From: JABFRJ01 sp031365465
Lineage (GTDB): Bacteria > Pseudomonadota > Alphaproteobacteria > Rhizobiales > Hyphomicrobiaceae
Direction of reading: 5' to 3'
Length of the DNA stretch: 29,218 bases
Assembly (NCBI GenBank): GCA_031365465.1
Contig: JANLYD010000016.1
Coordinates: 1 to 29,218 of the forward strand
The notes beneath the pieces are model-generated. The model ran no database searches. It worked only from the letters and a program-made list of their open reading frames with translations, and was not told the origin of the DNA. Below are positions 1 to 9,795 of this stretch, piece after piece; the stretch's first letter is position 1; every line of letters starts with the position of its first letter. A program made the translations under genes and the position numbers.

Positions 1-356
1 CGCAACCTCTCGTCGGCTTCAAACGAGGCGACCGTACCTTTACGCGCGCGTTGCCCGTGCTGCATCCACCGACGAATTGATCGGTCGATTTTATTTCGCC
101 GATCGCCTTATGCTGATGACCAATTGTCCCGAGGCCCGCTACGGCATAAACCAGCGCACGAGCGAGCGCCGTGCGCGGGGTGGCGCGCCGAAATTGTCGA
201 GAACACGTTGCCGAAGCAGTCGTTGACGCGTCGATCCGCACAAGCATCCGAACTACTATCCTCGAATTCCTTGTCACGCGATCGCTTTGAACTTGCTGGC
301 AAGGGAGGCGCGCATCTCGACGTCCGCCACCCCATTGTTCGCCCACGATCGGTTAC
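1..356. other. Window edge, no confident gene
   Basis: No gene can be assigned with confidence. In plus frame 3 an open stretch from the window edge ends in TGA at 78-80 and would encode a C-terminus ending in ALPVLHPPTN. Its third-position GC is moderately high, so it may be the 3' end of a gene cut by the edge. An inverted repeat directly follows the stop (GATCGG at 79-84 pairing with CCGATC at 99-104), which could be a 3' hairpin but has no T-run. Open frames between about 108 and 426 on both strands have no recognisable domain. The deacetylase gene on the minus strand ends at 357. Confidence 0.3.
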
Positions 357-1265
357 TCAGACGGCAGGATGCGTCGTCATCCAATGGCGCGCGATGTCAA
401 TTCGGCGCGTGAGCCAGACACCCTGATGCTTGGCAATATGGTCGAGCAATCGCTCAAGTCCCACCGCGCGCGCGGGGTGACCGATCAACCGCGTGTGCAG
501 GCCAACCGACATCATTTTGGGGTGCGTTGCGCCCTCGCGGTAAAGCATGTCGAACGCATCGCGGACGAACGCAAACCAATCATCCGACGTGCCGACCCAG
601 CCCGCAAACTTGCCGTCGTTGTTGGTCAGCGTGTAGGGCACGATCAGGTGCGGCTTGCCTGAAACCGTGCGCCAAAACGGGAGTTCATCGCCGTAATAGT
701 CGCTGTCGTAGACAAATCCGCCCTCTTCAACAAGTAATCGGCGCGTATTCACGCTCGGCCCGTAGCGGCAATACCATCCGGACGGACGCTCACCGACGGT
801 CGCCTCCAATGATCGGATGGCTTTGCGAATGTGTTCGCGTTCTTGGGTTTCGGTGAGTTTGGAGTGTAACACCCAACGCCAGCCATGGCAGCAGACATCG
901 TAGGCCGACTGTCGAATGGCTGCCGCTGCCTCTGGATTACGTTCGAGCGCGAGTGCGCAGCCGAACACCGTCATTGGCATTTTACGCTCTTGAAACATGC
1001 GATGCAGTCGCCAGAAGCCGACGCGGCTGCCGTATTCGAACATGCTCTCGGCCGCCAAGTCGCGACCCTTGGCGCCAGCGCCTAGGCCATGGGCTTCGGT
1101 CAATCCGGATTCGGAATAATCCTCGCCGTCGTGAATGGACGGCTCGGAGCCCTCCTCGTAGTTGAGGACGAAGTTGACGGCGATTCGCGCGCCGTTCGGC
1201 CAACGCGGGTCGGGCGGATGAGCGCCGTAACCGGCGAAATCACGATTAAGATGTTGAGACGACAC
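357..1265 (-). CDS. PuuE/allantoinase-like polysaccharide deacetylase family protein
   Basis: The 302-residue product belongs to the NodB-fold deacetylase superfamily, in the branch around PuuE (cofactor-independent allantoinase) and related urate-catabolism proteins. Family features visible are the early WPNGARIAVNFVLNYEEGSE segment, the CCHGWRW segment near residue 130 where metal-dependent NodB enzymes have a metal histidine motif, and a GFVYDSDYYGDELPFW segment. Length fits the family (about 300). PuuE proteins hydrolyse allantoin to allantoate; other members act on different amides, so the substrate is not fixed by sequence. The ATG lies 6 bp after the end of the racemase-like gene, so the two are probably cotranscribed. 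The pairing suggests catabolism of a cyclic ureide or hydantoin-like compound, which is inference. Confidence 0.85.
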   Translation of the reverse strand: MSSQHLNRDFAGYGAHPPDPRWPNGARIAVNFVLNYEEGSEPSIHDGEDYSESGLTEAHGLGAGAKGRDLAAESMFEYGSRVGFWRLHRMFQERKMPMTVFGCALALERNPEAAAAIRQSAYDVCCHGWRWVLHSKLTETQEREHIRKAIRSLEATVGERPSGWYCRYGPSVNTRRLLVEEGGFVYDSDYYGDELPFWRTVSGKPHLIVPYTLTNNDGKFAGWVGTSDDWFAFVRDAFDMLYREGATHPKMMSVGLHTRLIGHPARAVGLERLLDHIAKHQGVWLTRRIDIARHWMTTHPAV

Positions 1266-1271
1266 GGGGTG

Positions 1272-2031
1272 TCAATCCTTGTGTTCGATGCGCGCGGCCA
1301 ACGCCGGATGCAGTCCAGATGTTGTCTTTGGGGCAGGCCGCCGGAATGTTCCTATCGTCGACTTGCGCGTATTCAGAGCCACCAACATTTCAGCCTGCTT
1401 CACTGCGGCTTGAATTTGATCGACAACCGGCACCGGAATGAGATCTTTCACTTTTGCAGCCAGCCCCGCAAGCGGAGCGCCGCCACGAATAACAACGTCT
1501 GCGGACGTTTCCGCGATTGCCTTGCAGGCGACTTCAACCAGCAGCGCTTCATTTTTCTCTTGGACGTCGGAGACAGAGCGAAAAGTAGCGTCCAGCATGC
1601 GGACACCCGCGCACCGCGACGCTAGACCATGCATAGCAACGCAGTCTTCGTACCACGGTCCGAAAGCGGTCGCGAAGGCTACGATCACGAAACACCGTCC
1701 GAGCATGCAGGCGGACAGCATCGCTGCCTCCGCCATCCCAACGACGGGAATGTCGAACAATTCCCGGGCACCATAAAGCCCAAGATCTCCGAACGCTGCA
1801 ATGATTGCTGCGTCGACGTTGCGATGATGCGTGGCGAGCATTTCCAATGCGACCGCGCCTCCGATCTGGGCCTCCGCGCGTGTCGAAATAAATGGCACCC
1901 TCCCGCGAGGCGGTCCATGGCACCAACGTCGTGGTTGGAGATGCCACCTGCTGCGCCGAGGCGAGCAGCCGGTCGGTCACAGCGGAAGTTGTGTCCGGAT
2001 TGATAAGACGCCGTGCGGAGCACCTATGCAA
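1272..2031 (-). pseudogene. Asp/Glu/hydantoin racemase-like protein, apparent +1 frameshift
   Basis: Two overlapping minus-strand frames together make one aspartate/glutamate/hydantoin racemase-superfamily protein. The upstream frame (TTG at 2031) gives LINPDTTSAVTDRLLASAQ and runs to TASREG. The downstream frame takes over near 1898 with VPFISTRAEAQIGGAV and continues to the stop at 1272. Removing one G from the GGGAGGG run at about 1898-1905 joins them as TASREVPFIST, about 252 residues, which is normal for the family. This is either a real frameshift (pseudogene or slippage) or a sequence error. The positions where hydantoin racemases carry catalytic cysteines read AAFGDLGL and RGGAPLAG, so both are absent and racemase activity is doubtful. 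There is no ATG near the N-terminus and an in-frame TAG lies a few codons upstream of the TTG. The gene is divergent from the ABC operon across 73 bp. Confidence 0.75.
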
Positions 2032-2050
2032 TTCACTTGCCTAAGGCTGT

Positions 2051-2063
2051 GGATCGATGATCC
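2051..2063. promoter_or_regulatory. Inverted repeat in the divergent promoter region
   Basis: The 73-bp space between the racemase-like gene and the ABC binding-protein gene must hold both divergent promoters. It contains GGATC-N3-GATCC, followed by a partly repetitive stretch with TGATGATCGTATCGTA-like steps. A transcription-factor operator is possible. The regulator is not in the window and no clear -35/-10 pair stands out. Confidence 0.3.
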
Positions 2064-2104
2064 TATGATGATCGTATCGTACCACGACATTTGGGGGATC
2101 ACGG

Positions 2105-3718
2105 GTGTTTACACGATCATCAAGCTACCGCTTGCTCTTGGCTGCCTTCAGCGCGGTCATCTGCGCGTTGGTGACACCTCCCGGTGCCGCGGCACAAACG
2201 CCCCGCAAAGGTGGCGTCATCCGGCTGACTGCACCCTACGGCACGACGTTGACCAGCCTCGACATTCACACGACACCGCGTGCGCAGGACGGCATCGTCG
2301 CCAAGGCGCTTCACCGCACGCTCTACAGCTGGAACAGCGAGAAGAATGCGCCGGTCCTCGAACTCGCCAAAGACGTTACGGTATCTGGCGACGGGCTCAT
2401 TCACACCTACAAGTTGCGCGACGACGCCTATTTCCACAATGGCCGTCGCATGACCGCCGACGACCTCATCTGGTCGTACACGCGGATCATGGACGGCAGC
2501 AAAGGCATGCCCGGCGCGCGCTATGTGCGGCTCATCAAGGGGGCTGTCGACGTCGAGAAAAATCAGGCCAAGGAGATCTCTGGCCTCAAGAAGGTCGACG
2601 ATTTCACGCTGGAAATTACGATCACAGACAAGGTGCAGCCAGGCTTTTACTTCATCGACGACACCACCTCCATCCTGGCACGTGAGAACGTAGAGAGCGG
2701 TGAAATCCTGACCAAGCCCATCGGCCTTGGTCCGTTCAAGTTTGTCGAGCACATTCCTGGTTCACGGCTGGTGGCCGAGCGTTGGGAGAAATTCTACAAG
2801 CCCGGTTTGCCTTACCTCGACAAGGTCGTGATCCTGATTATGGGCGAGGCGGCCGCGCGCGACATTGCGTTCCGCTCAAAAGAGGTCGACGTGTCCATTC
2901 TCGGGCCGGCGCAATTCGTGGCCTATCGCGAGGATCCCGTGCTGAAGAACGGAATAATCGACGTGGCCGAATTCTTTACGAGGACGATCGGATTCAACCA
3001 CGCCTACAAACCGTTCCAGGACAAGCGCGTCAGGCAAGCCATCAATCATGCGATCGATACGGATCTCATCATCAAGCGCTTAGTCAAGGACAAGGCGTTC
3101 CGCGCATCCAGTTGGCTGCCAATCGGTCTCGACGGTTTCGATCCCACGCTCAAACCTTATGCGTTCGATATCGAGAAAGCCAAAAAGCTGCTTGCAGATG
3201 CGGGGTATCCGAACGGTTTCGAGTTCGAGTGGACCACCAGTCAGAACGAAAGCTGGGGCTTGCCTATCGTCGAAGCAGTCATTCCCATGCTGGCGAAGGT
3301 GGGCATCGTCGCCAAGCCGAAGCTGATCGAAGCCGCAGTTCTCACAGAAACGATCCTCAAAGGGGACTTCCAGGCCTATATCTGGTCGAACTCGAGCGGG
3401 CCCGACCCACTCAAGGCTCTCAAGCAGTATCATTCAGGCACACCGCGCACTGCCGGCAACTACATCGGGTTCAAGAATGCCGACTATGACAAACTCGTGG
3501 ACGCGGCGGCTACGACCGACGACGCCGCCAAGCGCACGGATTTTTTGAGGAAGGCCAATGCGACCCTCTACGACGAGGCCAGCCACTGGTTCTTCAACTA
3601 CAACAAGGCGGTGATGGCCTATCAGCCGTGGGTGCATGGGCTGCAGAAGAATGCGACCGAACTGACGCATCAATTCCCCGAACACCTCTGGGTCGAAGAA
3701 ACGTCTCCGGCGAAGTGA
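2105..3718 (+). CDS. ABC transporter substrate-binding protein, family 5 (Dpp/Opp type)
   Basis: The 537-residue periplasmic solute-binding protein is of the dipeptide/oligopeptide/nickel class (SBP family 5). The GTG start is supported by a GGGGGAT ribosome site about 7 nt upstream. A Sec signal peptide covers roughly residues 1-30 (basic start, hydrophobic LLLAAFSAVICALV core, AAA/Q cleavage). Family features include KGGVIRLTAPYG after the signal, a YKLRDDAYFHNGRRMTADD segment, and VRQAINHAIDTDLI near residue 320. It is the first gene of an importer operon that continues into eutBC. The ligand cannot be read from sequence; family 5 binders recognise peptides, but also opines, glutathione, nickel chelates and other small amines. 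The location suggests an ethanolamine-related ligand. Confidence 0.93.
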   Translation: MFTRSSSYRLLLAAFSAVICALVTPPGAAAQTPRKGGVIRLTAPYGTTLTSLDIHTTPRAQDGIVAKALHRTLYSWNSEKNAPVLELAKDVTVSGDGLIHTYKLRDDAYFHNGRRMTADDLIWSYTRIMDGSKGMPGARYVRLIKGAVDVEKNQAKEISGLKKVDDFTLEITITDKVQPGFYFIDDTTSILARENVESGEILTKPIGLGPFKFVEHIPGSRLVAERWEKFYKPGLPYLDKVVILIMGEAAARDIAFRSKEVDVSILGPAQFVAYREDPVLKNGIIDVAEFFTRTIGFNHAYKPFQDKRVRQAINHAIDTDLIIKRLVKDKAFRASSWLPIGLDGFDPTLKPYAFDIEKAKKLLADAGYPNGFEFEWTTSQNESWGLPIVEAVIPMLAKVGIVAKPKLIEAAVLTETILKGDFQAYIWSNSSGPDPLKALKQYHSGTPRTAGNYIGFKNADYDKLVDAAATTDDAAKRTDFLRKANATLYDEASHWFFNYNKAVMAYQPWVHGLQKNATELTHQFPEHLWVEETSPAK

Positions 3719-3731
3719 GGGCGGGGATCGC

Positions 3732-4661
3732 ATGCTCCGCCTCATCTTGAAGCGCGTGCTCAGCATGATCCCGACCATTGCCGGAGTGGCGCTGGTCGTG
3801 TTCGTTTTGTTCAGCGTCATCCCCGGCAGCTTCGTATCCAGCCTGATGGATGACGGCCGGGGCGGGATGGATCCGGCCGTGGTCGAGCGCATGCGACGCG
3901 AACTCGGTCTCGACGATCCCGTTGCCGTACGTTTCGTCCGCTATCTCGGTCAACTGGCGGTCGGCGATCTCGGCACTTCATTCCGGTCGCGGGAGCCCGT
4001 CACGCGGCTGATCGGTCAACGGCTGGGCGCTTCACTGGAACTGACGTTCGCGGCCATGGGACTTGCCATCCTGATCGGCATTCCGCTCGGGTTCTATGCG
4101 GCGCTTCGGCCAGGCAGCCTCGTGGACACCCTCGCCATGGTCGGCGCCGTGTCGGGATTGTCGCTGCCGAAGTTCTGGCTCGGCCTCATGCTCATGTACC
4201 TCTTTGCCGAATATCTTCATTGGCTGCCGAGTTTCGGCTATGGCGGATGGGACCATCTCATTCTTCCGGCGCTAGCCCTCGGCGTGTCGCCCATGGCGTT
4301 ATTGGCAAGAACGACGCGTGCCTCGGTGCTGGAGGTCATCAACGCTGATTTCGTGCGCACCGCGCGATCCAAAGGCATGAGCGAGACGCGCGTCGTTACA
4401 TGGCATGTCGCGCGCAATGCATTGCTGCTGGTATTGACCACGGTCGGCCTGCAGTTCGGCGCATTGATGGGGCAGGCCGTGGTGGTCGAAAAGCTTTTTT
4501 CTTGGCCCGGGCTCGGTGGTCTGCTGGTCGACAGTGTGGTCCAGCGCGACATTCCTGCGGTGCAAGGTTGCATCCTGGTGATCGTGCTGTTTTTTCTCGT
4601 CATCAATATGCTGGTCGATATCGCCTACGTGGTGATCGATCCGCGCATTCGCGCGGAGTAG
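3732..4661 (+). CDS. ABC transporter permease, DppB/OppB type
   Basis: The 309-residue inner-membrane permease has the DppB/OppB architecture: an N-terminal helix (LILKRVLSMIPTIAGVALVVFVLF), a periplasmic loop containing the typical RRELGLDDPVAVRFVRYLGQLAVGDLG segment, then a five-helix BPD_transp_1 domain. The EAA-like coupling loop reads RTARSKGMSETRVVTWHVARNAL near residue 205. It follows the binding-protein gene by 13 bp and precedes the second permease by 7 bp. It forms the translocation pore together with the DppC-type partner. Confidence 0.93.
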   Translation: MLRLILKRVLSMIPTIAGVALVVFVLFSVIPGSFVSSLMDDGRGGMDPAVVERMRRELGLDDPVAVRFVRYLGQLAVGDLGTSFRSREPVTRLIGQRLGASLELTFAAMGLAILIGIPLGFYAALRPGSLVDTLAMVGAVSGLSLPKFWLGLMLMYLFAEYLHWLPSFGYGGWDHLILPALALGVSPMALLARTTRASVLEVINADFVRTARSKGMSETRVVTWHVARNALLLVLTTVGLQFGALMGQAVVVEKLFSWPGLGGLLVDSVVQRDIPAVQGCILVIVLFFLVINMLVDIAYVVIDPRIRAE

Positions 4662-4668
4662 AACCAGA

Positions 4669-5490
4669 ATGCGGTTTCGGGCCAACTTGTGGATCGGTGG
4701 CGGGCTATTCGCGCTTTCGGTTTCAGCAGCCGTACTGGCCCCGCTGATCGCGACGCACGACCCGGTGCTGGGCGCCGACCTGATGATGTCTGAGGAACCG
4801 CCCGGCCGCGCCTTCTGGTTCGGCACCGACACACAGGGCCGCGACATCTGGAGTCGCGTCGTCTACGGCGCGCGCATTTCTTTGACCGTCGGCGTCGTTT
4901 CGCAACTCATCAACACGTTGATCGGAACCGTGCTCGGCATCACGGCCGGCTATTGGGGCGGCTGGTGGGACGATGTGGTGTCCGGCCTGACGAACATCAT
5001 GCTGGCTATCCCCTCGCTGATTTTCGCGCTGGCCATCATGGCCATTCTCGGACCGGGACTGTTCAGCCTGCTCGTGGCCCTCGGCCTCACCAACTGGACA
5101 TTCACGTGTCGCATCGCCCGCGCGCAGGCCATGGCTTTGAAGTCTCAGGGGTACGTGCAGGCGGCCAAGGTGATGGGCTACGGCGATCTCACAATCATGC
5201 TGCGTGAATTGCTACCCAACATGGCCGGGCCGCTGATCGTCATCGCCACACTCGGCATGGGCGGGTCCATCCTCGCCGAGGCTGCGCTGTCGTTTCTCGG
5301 TCTCGGGATCCAGCCGCCCTTTCCGAGTTGGGGGAGTATGCTGTCGGATGCGCGCGACAACATCCGCGCCATTCCCTGGCTGGCTGCGTTTCCGGGATTG
5401 GCGATCTTTTTCACCGTGCTCGGCCTCAACCTGCTCGGCGATGGCCTGCGCGATATTCTCGATCCGCAATCGCGGAGCCGGCAGCCATGA
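4669..5490 (+). CDS. ABC transporter permease, DppC/OppC type
   Basis: The 273-residue DppC/OppC-type permease carries the hallmark HDPVLGADLM...FWFGTDTQGRDIWSRVVYGARISL block at residues about 25-70, then a BPD_transp_1 membrane domain. The coupling loop reads VQAAKVMGYGDLTIMLRELLPN, followed by LAEAALSFLGLGIQPPFPSWG. Its stop overlaps the start of the next ATPase gene (ATGA at 5487-5490), indicating translational coupling. It pairs with the DppB-type permease encoded just upstream. Confidence 0.93.
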   Translation: MRFRANLWIGGGLFALSVSAAVLAPLIATHDPVLGADLMMSEEPPGRAFWFGTDTQGRDIWSRVVYGARISLTVGVVSQLINTLIGTVLGITAGYWGGWWDDVVSGLTNIMLAIPSLIFALAIMAILGPGLFSLLVALGLTNWTFTCRIARAQAMALKSQGYVQAAKVMGYGDLTIMLRELLPNMAGPLIVIATLGMGGSILAEAALSFLGLGIQPPFPSWGSMLSDARDNIRAIPWLAAFPGLAIFFTVLGLNLLGDGLRDILDPQSRSRQP

Positions 5491-6456
5491 CCGGAGCGCT
5501 GCTCGAAATCTCCGATCTCGACATCTCGCTCGAAAGCCGCGACGGCGCAACGCAGCTGGTTGATCGGGTCAGCTTCTCTATTCCGCGGGGCGAGGCGTTC
5601 GGCCTTGTCGGTGAATCCGGCTGCGGCAAGTCGATCACTGCGCTTGCCGTGATGGGGCTGCTGCGATCACCATTGCGGCGGTCAGCCGGCCGCATTCTGC
5701 TGGATGGCCGCGACATTACCGCCGCCACCGAAGCCGAGCTCCGACAGTTGCGCGGTGCCCACGTCTCGATGATCTTCCAGGAACCGATGACGGCGCTCAA
5801 TCCGCTGCAGCCTATCGGCCGACAGATCGCGGAGATGTTCGTGTTGCACGAAGGCGCATCATGGACGGAAGCGCGGACGCGTGCGGTGGAGGCATTGCGC
5901 AACGTGCGTGTACCGGCGCCCGAACTCCGCGCAAACGATTATCCGCACCAGCTGTCGGGTGGTATGCGACAGCGCGTCATGATCGCCATCGCGCTGGCGT
6001 GCAAGCCAAAGCTGCTCGTTGCGGATGAGCCGACGACTGCATTGGATGTCACGGTGCAGGCGGAAATCGTTGAGCTGATGGCTGCGGCCTGTGCTGCGCA
6101 AGGAACTGCCATTCTGATGATCAGCCACGATCTTGGGCTGGTCGCGCGCATGTGCACGCACATCGCTGTCATGTACGCGGGCCGCATCGTCGAACAGGGT
6201 GCCGCCGGCGATCTGCTCCGGACACCGCAGCATCCCTACACGCAAGGCCTGATCGGCGCGGTGCCGCGTCTGGGTGCGCGTGCTGCGGGCGGACGCCGAA
6301 AGCTGGCTGAAATCGATGGGGTCGTGCCGGCGCCGGCCAATTTTCCAGCAGGCTGCCGTTTTCATCCGCGCTGCGTTCGAGCGACTGAAATCTGTCACAC
6401 AGAAAGTCCGATTGCCAAATCGCGGGCGGGAGGTGGCCTTGTCCGCTGTCATCACG

Positions 6457-6464
<8 letters not shown>
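5487..6464 (+). CDS. ABC transporter ATP-binding protein, DppD/OppD type
   Basis: The 325-residue nucleotide-binding subunit has Walker A GESGCGKS near residue 45, the signature LSGGMRQRVMIAIAL, Walker B LLVADEPTTALD, and the H-loop in MISHDLGLV. The C-terminal oligopeptide/dipeptide extension contains the GCRFHPRC cysteine motif seen in DppD/OppD proteins. The frame stays open about 53 codons upstream into the permease gene, but the ATG at 5487 in the ATGA overlap is the sensible start. It energises the importer together with the DppF-type partner. Confidence 0.92.
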
Positions 6465-7442
<978 letters not shown>

Positions 7443-7446
<4 letters not shown>

Positions 7447-7493
7447 CTGCAGATATGACAGAGCTTCTAGCTTTGGCGCGGCTTTGCGAATGA
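7443..7493 (+). other. 16-codon mini-ORF coupled to the ATPase stop
   Basis: An ATG at 7443 overlaps the ATPase stop codon (ATGA) and opens a 16-residue frame beginning MTADMTELLALARLCE, ending in TGA at 7491-7493. The coupling geometry is like that of the real genes in this operon. It may be a leader or reinitiation peptide, or the 5' remnant of a deleted gene. No family can be recognised at this length. Confidence 0.25.
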
Positions 7494-7537
7494 ACCTGTC
7501 GCACGATACTGTCAGCGCGCGAGGAGGAGTGGCGTAA

Positions 7538-8950
7538 GTGCCGTTTCGCCAGCAGATCGGATACACGGCTTACGTATTCCCGACGCTCGCCGACTTGTTG
7601 GCGAAAGCATCGCCGCCCCGCGCCGGAGATCGGCTCGCTGGGCTCGCCGCTGCAACGGCGGAGGAGAACGTGGCGGCCAAACTGGCGCTCGCCAATGTGC
7701 CGCTGAAATCGATCCTGGCCGAGCCCGTCATCCCCTACGAGGATGATGACGTCACGCGGCTCATTCTCGATACCCACGACATCAAAGCGTTCGCAGACAT
7801 CTCGTCGCTGACGGTCGGCGAGTTCCGAGAGTTCCTATTGTCACGGACCACAACGTGGCGGACGCTCGCGCAGATCGCCCCGGCGGTCACGCCCGAGATG
7901 GCGGCTGCCGTGTCCAAGATCATGCGTAATCAGGATCTGATCCTGGCGGCACGCAAAATGCGGATCGTAACGGCGTTCCGAAACACGATCGGCTTGCCCG
8001 GCACGATGGCGGTGCGGTTGCAGCCCAATCACCCGACGGATGATGTTGCAGGCATTATGTCTTCGATCGCCGATGGACTTATGTATGGCGCCGGTGATGC
8101 CGTCATCGGCATCAACCCGGCGTCCGACTCGCTGGAGAAAATCGAAAAGCTCCTGCACCTGCTCGACGACCTGCTCACGCGGTTCGACATTCCGACGCAG
8201 GCGTGCGTGCTGACGCACGTGACGACGACGATGCAGATGATCGGCAAGGGCATCCCGGTCGATCTCGTCTTTCAATCGGTGGCGGGAACGGAGGCGGCGA
8301 ACCGATCCTTCGGAATTACGCTCGACATGTTGAGCGAGGCCCATGCCGCCGCGCGCGACCTCAAAAGAGGGACGATCGGCGACAACGTAATGTATTTCGA
8401 AACGGGGCAGGGTTCGGCACTTTCCGCCAACGCCCACCACGGCATCGATCAGCAGACCTGCGAGGCGCGCGCCTACGCTGTGGCACGGGCCTATCGCCCT
8501 CTGCTGGTAAATACTGTGGTTGGCTTCATCGGCCCCGAATATCTTTACAACGGAAAAGAGATTTTGCGGGCCGCGTTGGAGGATCATTTCTGCGGCAAGC
8601 TGATGGGCCTGCCGATGGGCGTCGACGTTTGTTACACCAATCACGCCGAGGCCGATCAGGATGACATGGACGTGATATTGACATCGCTCGCGGCCGCGGG
8701 AGTGACCTACATCATGGGTGTGCCCGGCGCAGACGACGTGATGCTCGGTTATCAATCGACGTCGTTTCACGACGCGTTGTTTGTACGTGAAGCATTCAAA
8801 CTGAAACGGGCCCCGGAATTCGAAGCGTGGCTCAATCGTGCCGCCATTACAGATAAAGCCGGTCGTCTCCTCCCAGCGCGTGCCGATCATCCGTTGCTCA
8901 CCCAGCCGGTGTTTCAAACTGAGGATCGGGAGGCGAGGCCGCAGACATGA
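7538..8950 (+). CDS. eutB: Ethanolamine ammonia-lyase, large (heavy) subunit
   Basis: The 470-residue large subunit of the adenosylcobalamin-dependent enzyme that splits ethanolamine into acetaldehyde and ammonia (EC 4.3.1.7). The GTG start is backed by a strong GAGGAGGAG ribosome site about 8 nt upstream. Family blocks in order are ASPPRAGDRLAGLAA near the N-terminus, HPTDDVAGIMSSIADGLMYG, GDAVIGINPASDS, SVAGTEAANRSFGI, ETGQGSALSANAHHGIDQQT, FIGPEYLYNGKEI and CYTNHAEADQDDMD. Length matches known EutB (about 450-470). It lies 91 bp after the ABC ATPase gene and overlaps eutC by ATGA. No eutA reactivase, eutE aldehyde dehydrogenase or shell genes are in the window, so this is the cytosolic, non-microcompartment arrangement. 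Confidence 0.97.
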   Translation: MPFRQQIGYTAYVFPTLADLLAKASPPRAGDRLAGLAAATAEENVAAKLALANVPLKSILAEPVIPYEDDDVTRLILDTHDIKAFADISSLTVGEFREFLLSRTTTWRTLAQIAPAVTPEMAAAVSKIMRNQDLILAARKMRIVTAFRNTIGLPGTMAVRLQPNHPTDDVAGIMSSIADGLMYGAGDAVIGINPASDSLEKIEKLLHLLDDLLTRFDIPTQACVLTHVTTTMQMIGKGIPVDLVFQSVAGTEAANRSFGITLDMLSEAHAAARDLKRGTIGDNVMYFETGQGSALSANAHHGIDQQTCEARAYAVARAYRPLLVNTVVGFIGPEYLYNGKEILRAALEDHFCGKLMGLPMGVDVCYTNHAEADQDDMDVILTSLAAAGVTYIMGVPGADDVMLGYQSTSFHDALFVREAFKLKRAPEFEAWLNRAAITDKAGRLLPARADHPLLTQPVFQTEDREARPQT

Positions 8951-9744
8951 GTGAGGCTCCGCACGATCCGTGGTTTCGTCTGTCGCAGTGGACCAAGGCA
9001 CGTATCGGTCTCGGCCGCGCCGGCGTATCGCTGCCGACGCGCGAAGTGCTGAGCTTTGCGTTGGCGCATGCGCAAGCCCGCGATGCGGTTCACGCCCCGC
9101 TGGACCACGATGCCTTGAGCGTCGCGCTTGCACGTCTCGGAATGAGCGCCGTCACCATCGAGAGTAGAGCGGCCGACCGGCAAGTTTACCTACGGCGGCC
9201 CGATCTCGGCCGTCAGTTGAGCGATCGCTCACGTACGCTGCTGACAGACTATGCCGGGCATTACGATCTAGCTCTCGTGATTGCTGACGGATTGTCGGCA
9301 ACGGCTGTGAACAAGCACGGGCCCGCGCTGATCGGTTCGTTCCTGCCTCACGCGACGCGCACTGAACTAAAGCTTGCGCCAATCGTCATTGCCAAAGGTG
9401 CTCGGGTTGCGCTCGGCGACGACGTCGGCGGCTTGCTTGGCGCGCGAGCGGTGGCCGTTGTCATCGGAGAACGACCGGGCTTGAGCGCGGCCGACAGCCT
9501 CGGCATTTACCTCACGTACAAACCGCTTATTGGACGAAGCGATGGCGAGCGCAACTGTATCTCGAACGTGCGTGCTGACGGATTGCCGCCAGTTGCAGCG
9601 GCGGCCAAGCTCGCTTGGCTGGTGAAGGCCGCGCTGACACGCGAGCTGACCGGGACAGCCCTGAAAGACGAGAGCGACGCCGTTCTGGCAGATCTCAGCG
9701 CCGAGCGGGTGCCGATCGCCTCAAGACACGATGAGACAAGCTGA
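8947..9744 (+). CDS. eutC: Ethanolamine ammonia-lyase, small (light) subunit
   Basis: The 265-residue small subunit helps bind adenosylcobalamin at the interface with EutB. Recognisable blocks are WFRLSQWTKARIGLGRAGVSLPT at the N-terminus, FALAHAQARDAVHAPLD, VIADGLSATAVNKHGPAL, an RVALGDDVGGLLGARAVAVVIGERPGL stretch, SLGIYLTYKP and ERNCISNVR near residue 200. The start overlaps the eutB stop (ATGA at 8947-8950), as expected for stoichiometric subunits. It is the last gene of the importer-eut operon and converges with the molybdoenzyme gene 51 bp away. Confidence 0.97.
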   Translation: MSEAPHDPWFRLSQWTKARIGLGRAGVSLPTREVLSFALAHAQARDAVHAPLDHDALSVALARLGMSAVTIESRAADRQVYLRRPDLGRQLSDRSRTLLTDYAGHYDLALVIADGLSATAVNKHGPALIGSFLPHATRTELKLAPIVIAKGARVALGDDVGGLLGARAVAVVIGERPGLSAADSLGIYLTYKPLIGRSDGERNCISNVRADGLPPVAAAAKLAWLVKAALTRELTGTALKDESDAVLADLSAERVPIASRHDETS

Positions 9745-9770
9745 CGAGCATAGTTGCCTCGTCTCGTTTT
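9743..9770 (+). terminator. Possible intrinsic terminator after eutC
   Basis: GACGAG (9743-9748) pairs with CTCGTC (9758-9763) across a 9-nt loop and is followed by TCGTTTT. It starts inside the eutC stop codon and lies between convergent genes, where a terminator is expected. The T-run is short and interrupted, so this is moderate evidence. Confidence 0.45.
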
Positions 9771-9795
9771 CCGAAGTGCTGCAGACCCTTCGACG

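Noticed and set aside
124..426. 100-codon plus-strand ORF at the window start
   Set aside because: No ribosome site, no domain, Arg-rich composition, and its 3' part overlaps the deacetylase gene.
7841..9133. 430-codon open frame antisense to eutB/eutC
   Set aside because: It spans two well-recognised genes, has Arg/His-rich composition and no family likeness, so it is a shadow.
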